Shown here in pieces: positions 12,329-22,870 of a stretch of DNA of 64,000 nt. Each line of letters starts with the position of its first letter. Position 1 is the stretch's first letter. The translations under genes and the position numbers were made by a program. A model generated the notes under the pieces. The model saw only the letters and a list, made by a program, of their open reading frames with translations. It made no database searches and was not told the DNA's origin. This DNA comes from Glossina fuscipes. Lineage: Eukaryota; Arthropoda; Insecta; Diptera; Glossinidae. Location: positions 582,172 to 646,171 of the forward strand of contig NW_023998449.1 in the NCBI RefSeq assembly GCF_014805625.2, read 5' to 3'.

Positions 12329-12604
12329 CTAATTATGGTCGTCCTTCAAACTTTGTGTATGGTGACGAGAAATTGGTAGTAATATTGGTTTCTGCTTAAA
12401 GATCAAAGATAAGATAAGATTTTTATGGACACATTGCACATTTTGCAATGCATTTACGGTTCTGACATCTTTGATGAAACTTTTTAGTTTCTGCTTTAAG
12501 AGCTGTTGGTAAATTATTCCGTAGACTAGAAGGAAAACATATGCATAAAGTGCGAAACAAAATAGAACGTGCAATGGTAATGCAAAAATAGTAGCCATAG
12601 TCAT
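12329..12604 (-). CDS. candidate small membrane protein, 91 residues
   Basis: An ATG ORF whose first 35 residues are strongly hydrophobic (starting MTMATIFALPLHVLFCFALY, then VFLLVYGIIYQQ). This is followed by a basic, helix-like stretch (LLKQKLKSFIKD) and a polar C-terminal half. This could be a signal anchor with a cytosolic tail. It is longer than the micropeptides and shares no motif with them beyond one N-terminal span. An AT-rich TATA-like tract lies at about 12663-12672. There is no homology I can name, and AT-rich DNA readily yields Phe/Leu/Ile-rich frames, so this may be chance. Confidence 0.25.
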   Translation of the reverse strand: MTMATIFALPLHVLFCFALYAYVFLLVYGIIYQQLLKQKLKSFIKDVRTVNALQNVQCVHKNLILSLIFKQKPILLPISRHHTQSLKDDHN

Positions 12605-13099
12605 GTGCTAACTTAACAACGTGTATAACAGCCGCGCTCCAGACATTAAGCTTTTAAAGTCATATATAAAAGTTGGGATTTTCTCTATGAAGGTTATCTC
12701 TTGGCAATGTGAATAACCCTAGGATTAATTCGGCTTGCATATGAAGCTTTTGCAGACTTTACAGCTTCTTTATGCAAAGAAAAGCTCGCATTTATAAAAA
12801 AAAATTTGAAATTTGTTAGGGTTACGATTCTTCCTTTCTTCAGGTCTTTATAAAAGTTATAATTGTTTTCCGGTTTTGATTAATTTCCATAGTTCTTTTC
12901 TGACTCGATGCTTAATTTGGCTGTTTTAGGGGGTTCGTTTTCTTTGCTTTATTTGCTTAACTCTTCACTCGAAATTTGCCGAATGACTTGGTACGTACTG
13001 TTTGCAAGTGCTTTGAGGGCCAGCCTTCTTATGCACGACTGTTTACAATGGAATGAAGTTCCTGCGCTCTGATAATTTGCGCTTCTTCTTCTTTCTCTG
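12605..13099. other. no gene recognised
   Basis: Very short hydrophobic ORFs (for example 12983-13072, plus) are present, without family motifs. Confidence 0.3.
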
Positions 13100-14690
13100 A
13101 TTGGTTTCTAGTTTCCCTTTTAATATTTAATAACTACCATTCCTTCTTTTGTACTTCGAGGATCACTTTGTTCGCTTCACTAGTTATTTCCACTATCATA
13201 TCACATATATCATAGAGTGGGGGACAATTTTGGTGATGTGCATTAACAATTCGCACAACTCCTTCAAGATTGTACCATAACGCCAATATTTTGAATGTCG
13301 GCCAGTTGGAATGATTCAAAATCTGTCGTCTTGAAAAGCTTAATTCATATGGAATGAGAGAGAAAGAGGTTTTTTAAAAAATTACAGAATTTGGTAGGGA
13401 GATTCAAAGATACTACAGATCGTAAATAAAGGATGAATTTTAAGACGTTAATATTGACAGAATCAAATGCTGATGTAATGTCCAGAAAGGAGGCAATTAG
13501 TATATGGTTCTTAGCAAACGCTGAATTTATTGCTAACCACAAAGTGGCGATGTTGTCTTGACCTGTATATACCTCTTATGATCTGTTGAAGATTGCTCAG
13601 AATATGTTTAGACTCGAGAGACCATTCTAGACATGAATTCTCGAAAAATTTTTTAAGTTTGTAAACTGAGGCAATACATCTGTAGAAATTAAGATTAACT
13701 GGCGAGTTATTCTTTTTCTTAACGTGAAAATTTGGAAATCATACCAGGAAGAGGGTATATAGCCGATAATTGGAATATTATTAAATTCTTTTAGTAAGGC
13801 TAATCTGTGTTCGTATTCAAGATTTTGAGGCGCTTGTTACAAACACCATGTAAGCCCGGAACTGAGTTTTTAAGAAATAACTGGCTCGAGTTTAGAAAAA
13901 GATATTTTAAGGGAATGGAACAACAACAGGCGGAGCTACCTCTGCAAATTCTGAGATTGCACCAAAGGTCTGAGATTGACATGTCACTATTGACATTTCT
14001 ACAAAATTGTTTTCAACCTTTACGTTTTTCTTTCCTGAGAGTATAAGTACATTCTTTTCTAATGACAGCCAAAAATATGAAATTCATTCTAGAAGGCAAC
14101 CTTTTGCATATATTTCTAGTGAGTCTGAGTTTGGCGGTGACTCGATTGCATGCGGTATTGCAACAAGGATTAGAAGGGTAGAATTTTTTAGAACACTTCC
14201 GGTTCAGGGTATCAGTGAAAGACTTTGACAATCTTTCAGAGACACAACCTGAAATAATAGTGGGATGCAAATGAAACTTAATGTCGATTAGACAGTAAGA
14301 ACTATCTCAGGTGTTGTAAAGAGTACTTCAGGTACAGAAAGAATTTAGATTAGGTGTACAGATCGAAAAATTTACGCAGCAAGAGAGGAACCTAAAATGG
14401 GTAGGATCCCCATTATTTAGTAAGACTAAATTTCTGCTTTCAACAAAAGCTTGAATTTGTTTGCCTGCTGAATTGGAGAAGCGACTACCCCGATAAACAT
14501 TGTGACCATTGAAATCACCATATATTAATGCAGATATGTCAGATCCGAAAGAATATAACATGTTAATTTTCGAATTAGAAACATTACAATTAGGTGGAAA
14601 ATTAGAAGTGTAAGAGAATATAAGGCTCGCCACCATTATGAGAAGAGTTGGAGATGCGGTCAAATGTAACTTCATTGTTATTCGTAGGGA
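13100..14690 (-). mobile_element. degraded non-LTR retrotransposon (endonuclease plus reverse transcriptase)
   Basis: On the minus strand the order is endonuclease, linker, reverse transcriptase. Endonuclease: YGDFNGHNVYRGSRFSNSAG then NLVLLNNGDPTHF (14328-14675). Linker: NPCCNTACNRVTAKLRLTRN and RLPSRMNFIFL (14013-14270). RT: PIIGYIPSSWYDFQIF near 13740, and ASFLDITSAFDSVNINVLKF with the first RT aspartate (13345-13542). Frames are broken between blocks and the YADD block is not seen. This LINE differs from the CR1-like family elsewhere in the window: its motif A reads FLDITSAFDSVN, against DLSKAFDMVNH in CR1. The exact clade is not assigned. Confidence 0.75.
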
Positions 14691-15028
14691 CGGATTATTA
14701 ATTTATGGATTGATAAACTTGATTGATTGATTGAATGATTGCGCCAAGTTGGGTATTATTTGTAAAAGAATTATAATTCGTTATTGATAGTTACTTGAGG
14801 GGTTACAAATCAAATAATTCTATGAAGAAATTTCCGTTTCAAATAAGAAGCACAAGGTCAGAGCGCGAACGAACACACAAAACAAGATCTATTAGAAAGC
14901 GATTACACTTGTAATCAAATCTAATTACGCTCATTTCAATCAAAACTTTTTGGTAGCTCCCTTTTTAAGCTCTTTAATACATTTGGGGTAAATAAGTCCT
15001 ACTCAGTTATCCATTTTTTAAACGAAAA
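14691..15028. other. region upstream of the micropeptide array
   Basis: It contains a short TTGA/TTGAT run (about 14709-14735). A weak core-promoter candidate is TTTAATAC near 14976 with an arthropod-type initiator TCAGTT at 15003, 26 nt before the first array ATG. Nothing else is seen. Confidence 0.3.
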
Positions 15029-15109
15029 ATGACTATTCAAGGCCTTTTCGATTTAGCGTTGTGTACCTTAGTAGCCAGGCGGGTATTTTTCTTATTGACG
15101 AAGAAATAA
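15029..15109 (+). CDS. membrane micropeptide, array member 1, 26 residues
   Basis: ATG in context AACGAAAAATG, ending TAA. The peptide starts MTIQG, then a hydrophobic span LFDLALCTLVARRVFFLL, and ends TKK. It carries the array signature L-C-T-x-x-A-[RK]-x-[hydrophobic]-[aromatic], shared with the next three ORFs (VLCTMFAKFLYE, ILCTFVARWIYY, ILCTVIARLIYD). One charged arginine pair sits inside the span at the A-R-R step, as in the siblings. Predicted topology has the basic C-terminus in the cytosol. Coding is supported by conservation among siblings despite divergent nucleotides. The function is unknown. Confidence 0.6.
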   Translation: MTIQGLFDLALCTLVARRVFFLLTKK

Positions 15110-15199
15110 ACTTAAAAAATTGAAAATTATTCAACATATTCAAATATATCACAAAACAAAATTCGACGATTTCCGTAGTAAAATTTAAAAAAAGAAAAA

Positions 15200-15274
15200 A
15201 TGACAACGGAAGATTTTTTCGCAATTGTCTTGTGCACCATGTTTGCGAAATTCTTATACGAACTTTTAATATAA
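15200..15274 (+). CDS. membrane micropeptide, array member 2, 24 residues
   Basis: ATG in context AAAAAATGA, 90 nt after the previous stop. The peptide starts MTTED and continues FFAIVLCTMFAKFLYELLI to a TAA stop. It has an acidic N-terminus and the array core LCT-x-x-A-K-x-L-Y; unlike its siblings it ends without a basic tail. AATAAA lies at 15297-15302, only 23 nt past the stop. The layout is very like small SERCA-binding micropeptides (polar start, one Phe/Leu-rich span), but no residue-level homology is claimed. Confidence 0.6.
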   Translation: MTTEDFFAIVLCTMFAKFLYELLI

Positions 15275-15374
15275 AAATTAAAAGGAAATGTCAAGAAATA
15301 AATGGAGTTTGATGCAATATTTGAAGAACTAAATCAGCAAATTGGTAAAAACCTATGAAAACAAAGGCAATTAA

Positions 15375-15518
15375 ATGAAAATTACTGGCAATGAAAGAAC
15401 ATTTTTTGACGGAACTTCATTATTTTTAATTGCTTTGAGTTTTAAATCACTTTTATTCAACATCTTGAACCCGAAAGACTTTTCGAAGAACAAAAGAGAT
15501 AGATTTGGTATTAAATAG
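15375..15518 (+). CDS. possible extra array ORF, 47 residues
   Basis: An ATG ORF in the interval between array members 2 and 3, at the same spacing of about 170 nt. It has a polar start (MKITGNERTFFDG), one hydrophobic stretch (TSLFLIALSFKSLLFNIL) and a basic tail (FSKNKRDRFGIK). It lacks the LCT-x-x-A-R core. It may be a degenerate or diverged member, or chance. Confidence 0.25.
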   Translation: MKITGNERTFFDGTSLFLIALSFKSLLFNILNPKDFSKNKRDRFGIK

Positions 15519-15541
15519 CTAGCTTGTCGTTTGCAAAAATC

Positions 15542-15622
15542 ATGAATGCCCAGGAGGTTGCTGAGGTAATATTGTGCACCTTTGTAGCGAGATGGATTTA
15601 TTACATGGTAATGAAAAAATAA
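15542..15622 (+). CDS. membrane micropeptide, array member 3, 26 residues
   Basis: ATG in context AAAATCATGA, ending TAA. The N-terminus is MNAQEVAE (two acidic residues), then VILCTFVARWIYYMVM and a KK tail. The core FVARWIYY lines up with FVGLWLFD and FVGLWLYD of the minus-strand members at 25.7 and 55.0 kb, which links the array to the dispersed genes. AATAAA lies at 15714-15719. Confidence 0.65.
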   Translation: MNAQEVAEVILCTFVARWIYYMVMKK

Positions 15623-15834
15623 TATTCAATTGATGGGACATTCGAATTCGGAAGTTTTGTCACACCTGTCCAAATTTTTTCTCCCGTAAAACAACCAGGA
15701 ATGACGAAATTTAAATAAACCAAATATTAAATAAAAATTTGAAATTCTACAAAAAAGAAAATTTGTAAGGACTTATTTTGTCTGCTTATGCATGGCAGCT
15801 GGGGATAGAGTGACAAATCAAAAAAAAAAAAAAA

Positions 15835-15912
15835 ATGGTTGATTTGCTAGTGGTCATATTATGCACGGTAATCGCCAGATTAATATATGATTTTTTAAAG
15901 GGGAGGCGATGA
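15835..15912 (+). CDS. membrane micropeptide, array member 4, 25 residues
   Basis: ATG follows a run of about 15 A residues and the ORF ends TGA. The peptide starts MVD, then LLVVILCTVIARLIYDFL and KGRR. It contains both the array core (ILCT..AR) and the aromatic-Asp step (LIYD) of the dispersed minus-strand members, so it is intermediate between the two groups. Basic C-terminus. No obvious AATAAA of its own before the next ORF. Confidence 0.65.
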   Translation: MVDLLVVILCTVIARLIYDFLKGRR

Positions 15913-16059
15913 AAATTCAGCATAAGTGAAAAAAAGCGTAAGTCGAGAACGAAGCGAAACGTCAAAATCGTAAATGGCAACTTACACCCCTGTGCTTGTT
16001 TTGTTTCGACTTATCTCGTTAATTTCTATACAAAAACAAAATTTTGGGATTTATTTGCC

Positions 16060-16149
16060 ATGGAGAAGGAACACGTTACCGCCATAATTATCTTAATAGC
16101 GGGATTTATAATCTATCGCATGCTTTTTGGCTGCAGAACCGTCTTCTAA
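16060..16149 (+). CDS. membrane micropeptide, array member 5, 29 residues
   Basis: ATG in strong context (TGCCATGGA), ending TAA. The N-terminus is MEKEH, the span is VTAIIILIAGFIIYRMLF and the tail is GCRTVF. It keeps the acidic start, the small-residue/aromatic step (AGFIIY) and a basic residue after it, but has lost LCT. Last array member; AATAAA lies at 16266-16271, 117 nt past the stop. Confidence 0.55.
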   Translation: MEKEHVTAIIILIAGFIIYRMLFGCRTVF

Positions 16150-16265
16150 GGAAAAACAATTTCGAAGCGCTTTCTGAAACGATGGCTATTGAAAATGAAA
16201 TTGAACATCTGGGCATTTTTGCACATACAAAAATTTCTTTTTACATTTTAAAAAATTTATAAACA

Positions 16266-16271
16266 AATAAA
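16266..16271 (+). promoter_or_regulatory. possible polyadenylation signal at the end of the array
   Basis: AATAAA in AT-rich DNA downstream of the last array ORF. It could serve that ORF alone or, if the array is polycistronic, the whole transcript. Confidence 0.35.
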
Positions 16272-17899
16272 GGACAACATTGTCTCTAAAAGAATTCCGA
16301 ATTTTTTGATGGATTTGATTTAAAAGCCGTATGAGAGCAATTGAGATGAATCGGCTCAGGAGCTAAACGTTTAGAGCTCTTAATATTTGCTTTTGGGGTA
16401 CCATCTAATTAACAATTAAAAAGATGATATATTAAATATTTTTGGTCAGTAAAATTTTTGTAGTTTTTATTTTATTCTCTCTTCAAAACTTCAATAATGG
16501 TTGGTTCTTTAGTTTTTTTGTCGAAATGTCTTAACAACTCCTCCATCCTTAACGGTTTTTAAATTAACAGTCCTATTAAGATAGTTATGATATTAGGAAA
16601 AATGGAAAATGTCGGGAAAACTTTTTTTTAAATTTTTTATTGTGCTTTTTATATGCAAGACTCCTCTTATGGGTATTTTGTATATTTCAATACAGGAAAG
16701 ACAGGAGCCGCAATCGCATCTAGGCTGCCAGTTACAGCTGCAGAAGCGATTTTACGCACAGGCAAACTGTCAAGCTGTATCTTCTTGACAACAGCAGAGG
16801 AAGTTGAAATTTATATTTAGGCAGAAATGAGCTTTGGCTTGGAAGAAAGCAACATACGGGCAATTATTCTGAATGTCTGACGTAATACACTACTGCGCTA
16901 TTCCACTCTGATCAACCCAGGCAACTTCTTATTTATTATATACTCTTTAATAAAAGCAAACCAAGTTCAGGAAACAGGGCATTTATTTGCTTGAACGGAT
17001 GGCAAAACTGCACAAGATTCATTCTAGCCTACAAAGCATTACGTTCCTAATTTAGAAGGTTGACAGCAGCGTTAATTGCGTCTAACCCTAGTTTGCTTGT
17101 TGCGTCTTGATAAAATTCGGTTCGTCGTTTTTATCCTAAAGTCATTGAAGGCATCGAAGCACAGTTAAAAAAGAATTTGAATGAAAAATTCCACGCACCG
17201 ATAGACCTTACTCAACTTCACTTTCACTTACTTTGTGTATATCTGGTTCTGAAGCTGTAATGATTCATAAACAGCCTTCGTCAAGTCGTCCACTCTGGTC
17301 GGGCAAGATTGAAGACAAAAAATGGTCAACGTCCCGGCACTTGGTGCAATTGCATACATCATATATTATGACAGTTTAGACTGCGTTTTCGTTATAAACG
17401 AACGAACGAAATGTTATTATTCAAGCATATTGATCAATCACGTAATTGGGCCATGGAAAGATGGAAATACAAAGCAGGGAAACATCTGTCGAGTTGATTC
17501 TGAGTCATTAAAGTACCTGTCTCTTTATTTCTCTAATATATATAATACAAAAAAAAACGGAAGGTCGCAATTAAACAAATTATCAATTCAAAATGTGCGA
17601 ACACTCAACGTTTTACCGCTTACATCTTCAAATAAACATCGTTGCAAGCTTTCAGTTAAAGAATTCTATTTAAACTACAATGAACTTCATACGCCACATT
17701 GCTAGGAAAAGCTTTGTTCGGGTTAACCCAATTGCTTATCTCAGCAAAATTGCCGTTTTAAGCAAAATTGACACATGTGGCAACAACAACAAATCGAACA
17801 AAAATATAATCAAATTAAAACAGCTACTTCACATACTTTTCCAGCGACATCCATCAACGACATCATTGTCGGTTTTCCAACATTAGAAAATAGAACGTG
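16272..17899. other. no gene recognised; one 127-codon ORF of unknown status
   Basis: An ATG ORF at 17322-17705 (plus) has mixed composition and no family motif that I recognise. Only its last third (about 17570 onward) is near repeat X, and it may belong to that element. Its status is unresolved. Confidence 0.25.
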
Positions 17900-18424
17900 C
17901 GCTTTACAAGCCAAAATCACCTCGAAACTGCTCAGGTCTGACAATTCAATGCCTGGCGAAGAGACGAACGTCTCCCGAAATTGTGGGATTAAACCGTTGC
18001 GGCTTTTAAACGTGAACTCTTGTGGTATTTCACTCTCAATACATTTAAAAAAATGTACGCCAAATCTCGTCTTCAGAGAATTAATCGCAGAGAAAACTAA
18101 CCATTTGAAAGTAATGATTGACATCCGCTTTTTACAGAGGATGCTAAGAACGATGGCAAGTCCTCCGCAGTACTAGATGCCAAAGAGTAAGTTCAAATTA
18201 ATTAAATACTATACGAAAGTGCGTCGACATGTACAACCGAAGGGAAAGCTATTCGCTAGCTCATAAACCTTTCTAAAGCCTTACACAAAGCTAAACTTAA
18301 AACGATTATCACCACACACAAACATTATTTGAAAAAATGAGAAATATCATTGCCACATACAGAGATTAAATGAAAATTTTTTTCGGTCAAAATCATATTG
18401 GTCTTTTGGGGAATCAATGAGCCG
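17900..18424 (-). repeat. repeat X copy 2, left part
   Basis: It matches copy 1 at 11120-11640. The minus strand holds an open frame of about 104 codons (17810-18124) containing KWLVFSAINSLKTRFGVHFF and CIESEIPQEFTFKSRNGL. The match to copy 1 stops at about 18424 and resumes at about 22484, on the other side of CR1 copy A. Confidence 0.6.
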
Positions 18425-18659
18425 GCCTACGGACCAAATCCGTAGCTTTCGCACCTTTATTAACGGACGGCGTATATTAATCTTTTACGTGAAATTAAAT
18501 TTAGTTTTGTGCAATCAACGATTAGAACTCTTGGTAAAATTCTCTCATTTTTTTGTTAATCTGTCTTTACAGTTTGTTTTGCTTTCGCTCTATATTTATA
18601 TATATCGTTAATTTGCTGACAATTTTTTTGTGGTGGAAGTAGTTTTTTGTTACATTTTC

Positions 18660-19676
18660 ACTGGGCTTGAATTATTTATTTACACCGTGTCGTATGAAAA
18701 CAGGCCCAGAATCTGAACAATTCATCTCCTGCTGGCTCTGCGAACGTTTTTGCCACTAAAAGTGTGCTGGTATTAATGACAGTGTTGCAGATGCACTCAT
18801 GGATCTGTTTAAAGGCTTACAACGGTCGTGTCCTGACTGTAGGAAGCGGAACATTGATTTCTATAAATTTTTCACAGAGACGAGAAATAGTTCCTCAGTT
18901 CTGAGCAAGAATCTTGGCTCCTTGTGTGATAAATTTGAAAAAATTAAGACTACGTTAGCTGAGTGCCGTTATATTAAGCACTCATCTTCTTACCCAGCTG
19001 GTAAAATTACAATTCGTGGCGTGGCGTGTAGCACGTAACCTCCGAGTTCTCCCGAGTCCAATCGTCGATTCAAGTTAGCGCTTCCACAATATCTACAATG
19101 AAAGTTAGCGTTTTTGCTATTGTTGAGTCGGTTTGGTTCAACCTATGCTGCAGTGGCAAGGGTATCTGCTCCCAGTGGCGTTACTTACTATACTCAAGCG
19201 TCATCGCCTAAAACTAAAAAGAAAAATAATAAATCCACTTATTCCCCTCGCTGTTTGAGTGTAAATGGTGATCACCATTCTGATCAGGTAGAACAATCTG
19301 CTTGTGCAATTGTGGTTGCCCCTTCTATATTCTCCCTATTTCAAAATTCCCCACCTGTGATCCCTCCCGTTCCTAGTTGAGATGACATTTGCTTGACGGC
19401 AATTCCTCCCAGAAAGGCAACATTTGTGTCATGACTGGCACCTAATACATCTGTGGATAACATAAAAAGCTACCTGGCGGCGAACGTCTCATCTGTCAAT
19501 TTAAAGTGTGTTAGCATTTTTAAATTGGCACCATCTCAGTCTAGAGCAATCTCACCTTTTAAAGTGCTACCTCCGACTGAAAACATGGAAATATTGTTAA
19601 TGTGGCCAATTTGATCCTTAATTAAAGATGTTATCGTAATACCATTGCACTAGCCCTTTCTCCCCCAAAAAACTAA
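18660..19676 (+). pseudogene. CR1 ORF1 remnant (PHD-type zinc finger protein), copy A
   Basis: The frame starts opposite the ORF1 start of copy B, but the ATG is lost (CTGGGCTTG). PHD cysteines are recognisable in FISCWLCER and RSCPDCRKR; the first histidine/cysteine segment is damaged (a stop lies in the F-G-H-A-K-C region). The C-terminal SRLAP..S.DNIKSYL and SIFKL blocks are present in several frames. The end coincides with the slippery heptamer. Confidence 0.7.
19667..19673 (+). promoter_or_regulatory. -1 frameshift heptamer A-AAA-AAC at ORF1 stop, copy A
   Basis: The ORF1 frame reads CCA AAA AAC TAA. A -1 slip yields AAA AAA CTA and enters the ORF2 frame (reading toward LIYQNVRG). The same heptamer occurs at the same place in copies C and E, and with AAG in copy B. 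Confidence 0.6.
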
Positions 19677-22113
19677 ATGTTTCTTCATTCTCATTAACTC
19701 TCATTTATCAAAATGTTAGGGACCTAAATTCAAAAATTCGCTCTATTTTCCTGAATTCAGTGGCTACGGAGATTTTCTGTTTACCCTTCACTAAAATTTG
19801 GTTAAAGCCTGATCTACATTCGTCGGAACTTTTCCATAATTCCACGTTTTCAGAAAGGACCGACAATCCGGCCGGCAACCCCGTCCTATTCAATTGAATT
19901 TCCTACAACTCCTGACATTGAATTTATTGCCATTCCAGCGAAAATTCCTAATAAACAGCTACATGTAACCTGCTCCTATATTCTCCCAAATTCGAATATC
20001 TCCATGTATAAGAAACAGGCCGCTCTTTTGTGAAGTTGCCAAGCAGTCTACACCCACCGATATAGTCATAGCGTTGGGTGACTTCAATTTGCCTCAAGTC
20101 ATTTGGTGTTACAGTGATAATTGTGGCTGTTTGATTGTTACTTCGACTTCTGATAGAGCTGTTTTGTTTTTTAACGAATTATTTGATCATAAGTTAGTTC
20201 AATACAACCCCTAATTTTAGGATCCTTCTCATCCAGCAATGCGTATTTCCTTTCACCATGAGCATTATGGTTCGTTGAACTGTTCTAACATTTCAAATCC
20301 AACTTTTTCAAATAAATATTACGTGAGCTGCAAGTATTGAAAGCTTATTGTTATCGTTCTACAATATATTAAATCTATCTATTTCTACATCCGTTCCGAT
20401 CAAGCAGTCCCGACCTTGAAGTAGGTTTAATAAGAGAATTAAATATTACAATAAGAAAAACAAGTTTTTCAAAAAATCTTCGAAATGTGGCTCTGCTTCC
20501 GACTATTTAGCTAATTCGGCGGGAAGGCATAGTATAATTTCCTCGATCACCAATTTTATTGGAGATACCTTCAGTTTATAAAATCCTCACTCTTTGCTAA
20601 TCCTAATCCTAAATACTTTTTTAAGTTTGCTAATTCCAAAATAAAAACCTCCATAAATCCCTCGCATGTCTCTTTCAATGGCTCGGAGTACTCGGATGAT
20701 TTAGAAACCTCAACCCTCTTTGCTGAAATTTTTCGATTGCTAATTTTGATTTATCGGTAAACTACCCATATCCGATAATTAATTCAGTTTCAATTCCCAA
20801 TTTGGTCATTTCGAAAATGACGTTTCAGAGGGGTTGAGCTCTCTAAACTATAGTTGTGCGTCTCTTTCTACTGGAAGATTAATCTCATTGTTCTTATTCA
20901 CAAAAATGGAGGTCGACAACTCGTTGAGAACTACAGAGGCATTGCCAAGTTGAGTGTATTGTCTAAGCTGCTCGAGCGAGTTGTTACTCAGCATTTGGCC
21001 TTTGCCATCAAATCATATATTTCTTCATTTCAGCATGGCTTTCGAAAAGGGAGATCTACTGTCGCCAATCTTTTAGAGTTTACTTCTCATGTTTTGAAGG
21101 CTTTTTCTAGTGAAATGTCATATGATGTCATATACATTGATTTTAGCAAAGCGTTTGATTTGGTTAACCATAACTTATTGATCTTCAAACTCCAAGCCTC
21201 TGGCTTCTCTTTTTATTTAGTGAAATGGAAAGGGTCTTATCTGCACAGTAGATCATTTAGGATCCTGTTCAACTTCATCACCTTGGGTGAATTCTTCGTG
21301 ACGTCTGCCTTACCTCAAGGTAGCCACTTAGCACCCCTTTTATTTAATTTATGCATTAATGACCTGCTAATTTGGTTACACGATGCTCGTTGAATTTTAT
21401 AAAATTAAATGTAAATAAATGTAAGAAGCTTCCTTTCTTAAGAATGAAGTCATTCATTACTCAGTATTTTCATTGTCTCGCACAATTTGGAGGATGTCCA
21501 TTCGTTCACAGAGTTAGGCGTTTTATTTGACCGTTTTAACTTACATGTTGCGCTCTCAAACAAATCTAAGTCCGCGCTTGGTTTTATGAAGAGGTGGTCC
21601 AAAGAGCTTGATGATCCCTACATTACGAAAAGGCTGTACATGTGTTTGGTTAGACCTACACTTGACTCTATTTTTGTTGTGTGACCTCCTTCATATATGT
21701 GCTATGTAGTTTCAATTGAATCTGTTCAAAAGCAATTCTTGTTTTTTGCCATAAGGTATTTTGGTTGGGAGCCGATTGCCTCTCTTCCCCCTTATGAAAA
21801 TAGGTTATTTATGTTATCCTTACCGTCACTTGAGAAACGGATATTTATTCTTGCCGTTTCCTTCTTAAACAAAATGGTGCTATTGAATCCCCAGCACTAC
21901 TTGGTGACGTATGCTTTAATGTCCCCAACCGCTTCTCAAGGTACTTTACCTTTATTGAACGTAGTCAATGTAAACAAAAGTATGAGCCGTTTAGCCCGCT
22001 CAGTGTTGTTTGCAGGAAGCTAAATGATGTCCATCACTTGTTCTCAATATCGGATTCTTTAAAGTCTACTAAAGCAATTTTGCTTAATACTCGCGATTTG
22101 CCTATGTCGTACT
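19674..22113 (+). pseudogene. CR1 ORF2 remnant (endonuclease plus reverse transcriptase), copy A
   Basis: Endonuclease pieces are readable (SSELFHN, ALGDFNLPQVIW). RT pieces: LIHKNGGRQLVENYRGIAKL, HGFRKGRSTVANLLEF, VIYIDFSKAFDLVNHNLL and LPQGSHLAPLLFNLCINDLL (20854-21393). The YADD block is deleted: the frame passes from LCINDLLIWL straight to the N-F-I-K-L-N region. The C-terminal KRWSKELDDPYITKRLYMCL and YENRLFMLSLPSLEKR follow in new frames. The copy is non-functional. Confidence 0.8.
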
Positions 22114-22483
22114 AAAACTAATTTGCATTCTGAATATCTCATTTTTTTTATTTCGAAAAATAAATGTGTTGTTAACGTTGTCGTTTGCCAAGCTTATGCA
22201 TGTTTCCTATAGTTTAGGGGTTTACTTGGAACCTTGATCTTTTCTTCTTGCGTATGTGCTTCTGTGCTAGCTGTGTACATGCTTTCTTTATTTTTCTTAG
22301 TTATTTATACATGAATTATAATTTTGAGTTATTTTGTTTTTATTATTCTTTTTTCTCGTCTTATTACAAATTGTAAACTAATTTTTAAAATAATTAATAT
22401 AAGATTTACTATTAAGATGTACTTGAATTCGATTGTTAATGTGGCTTATTTGAATTTCATGTATAATTAAACAAATGAATAGA

Positions 22484-22870
22484 TATATAAAAGCACAAGG
22501 AAAGACATTAAGAAGAAAAATGGCGTAAGTTACCTTCAGTACTACCATCCTTATTACTTGCATATTAATCCTAAAGTCGTCCCATGTCTATATCTAAACA
22601 ATGTTGGAAAAATCAATATCAAACCATTTGCAAAGATTCGACTTGGGCATACCATTGCAACAAATAAATGGATCTTTGAGAAATCTACTCCTTCGATATG
22701 CGATATGATTGTGGGCATAATATTGTAATCAGCAGGATACTATGTGAATGCGAAAACCGTCCAAATTAGTTGTCGGAGCATCTAATTCTATGGCCGTCTC
22801 AAAAATACTTGTAGAAAGAACAGCCGATATTCTTAGTGGCTAATGTTCATCCTACGTTTTAAATAAATTG
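22484..22870 (-). repeat. repeat X copy 2, right part
   Basis: It matches copy 1 at about 11700-12060 (for example TTACTTGCATATTAATCCTA against TTACTCGCATGTTAATCCTA). It continues the left part after the CR1 insertion. Confidence 0.6.

Larger units (their letters stand above)
18425..22483 (+). mobile_element. CR1-like LINE, copy A, near full length but dead
   Basis: Same family as copy B: shared 5' UTR words (GAACTCTTGGTAAAA, TTTCGCTCTATATTTA), ORF1, ORF2 and 3' UTR. It is inserted in repeat X. Many frameshifts and stops make it one of the older copies. The 3' end shows TTAATATAAGATTTACTATT and GAATTCGATTG, as in the other copies, and ends in an AAACAAATGAATAG-like tail rather than a clean AAAT repeat. 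Confidence 0.85.

Noticed and set aside
12983..13072. 29-codon ATG ORF (MTWYVLFASALRASLL)
   Set aside because: It lacks the conserved core and charge pattern; no paralogue.
22378..22563. 61-codon hydrophobic minus-strand frame
   Set aside because: It lies mostly antisense to the CR1 copy A 3' UTR; hydrophobicity follows from AT-rich DNA.
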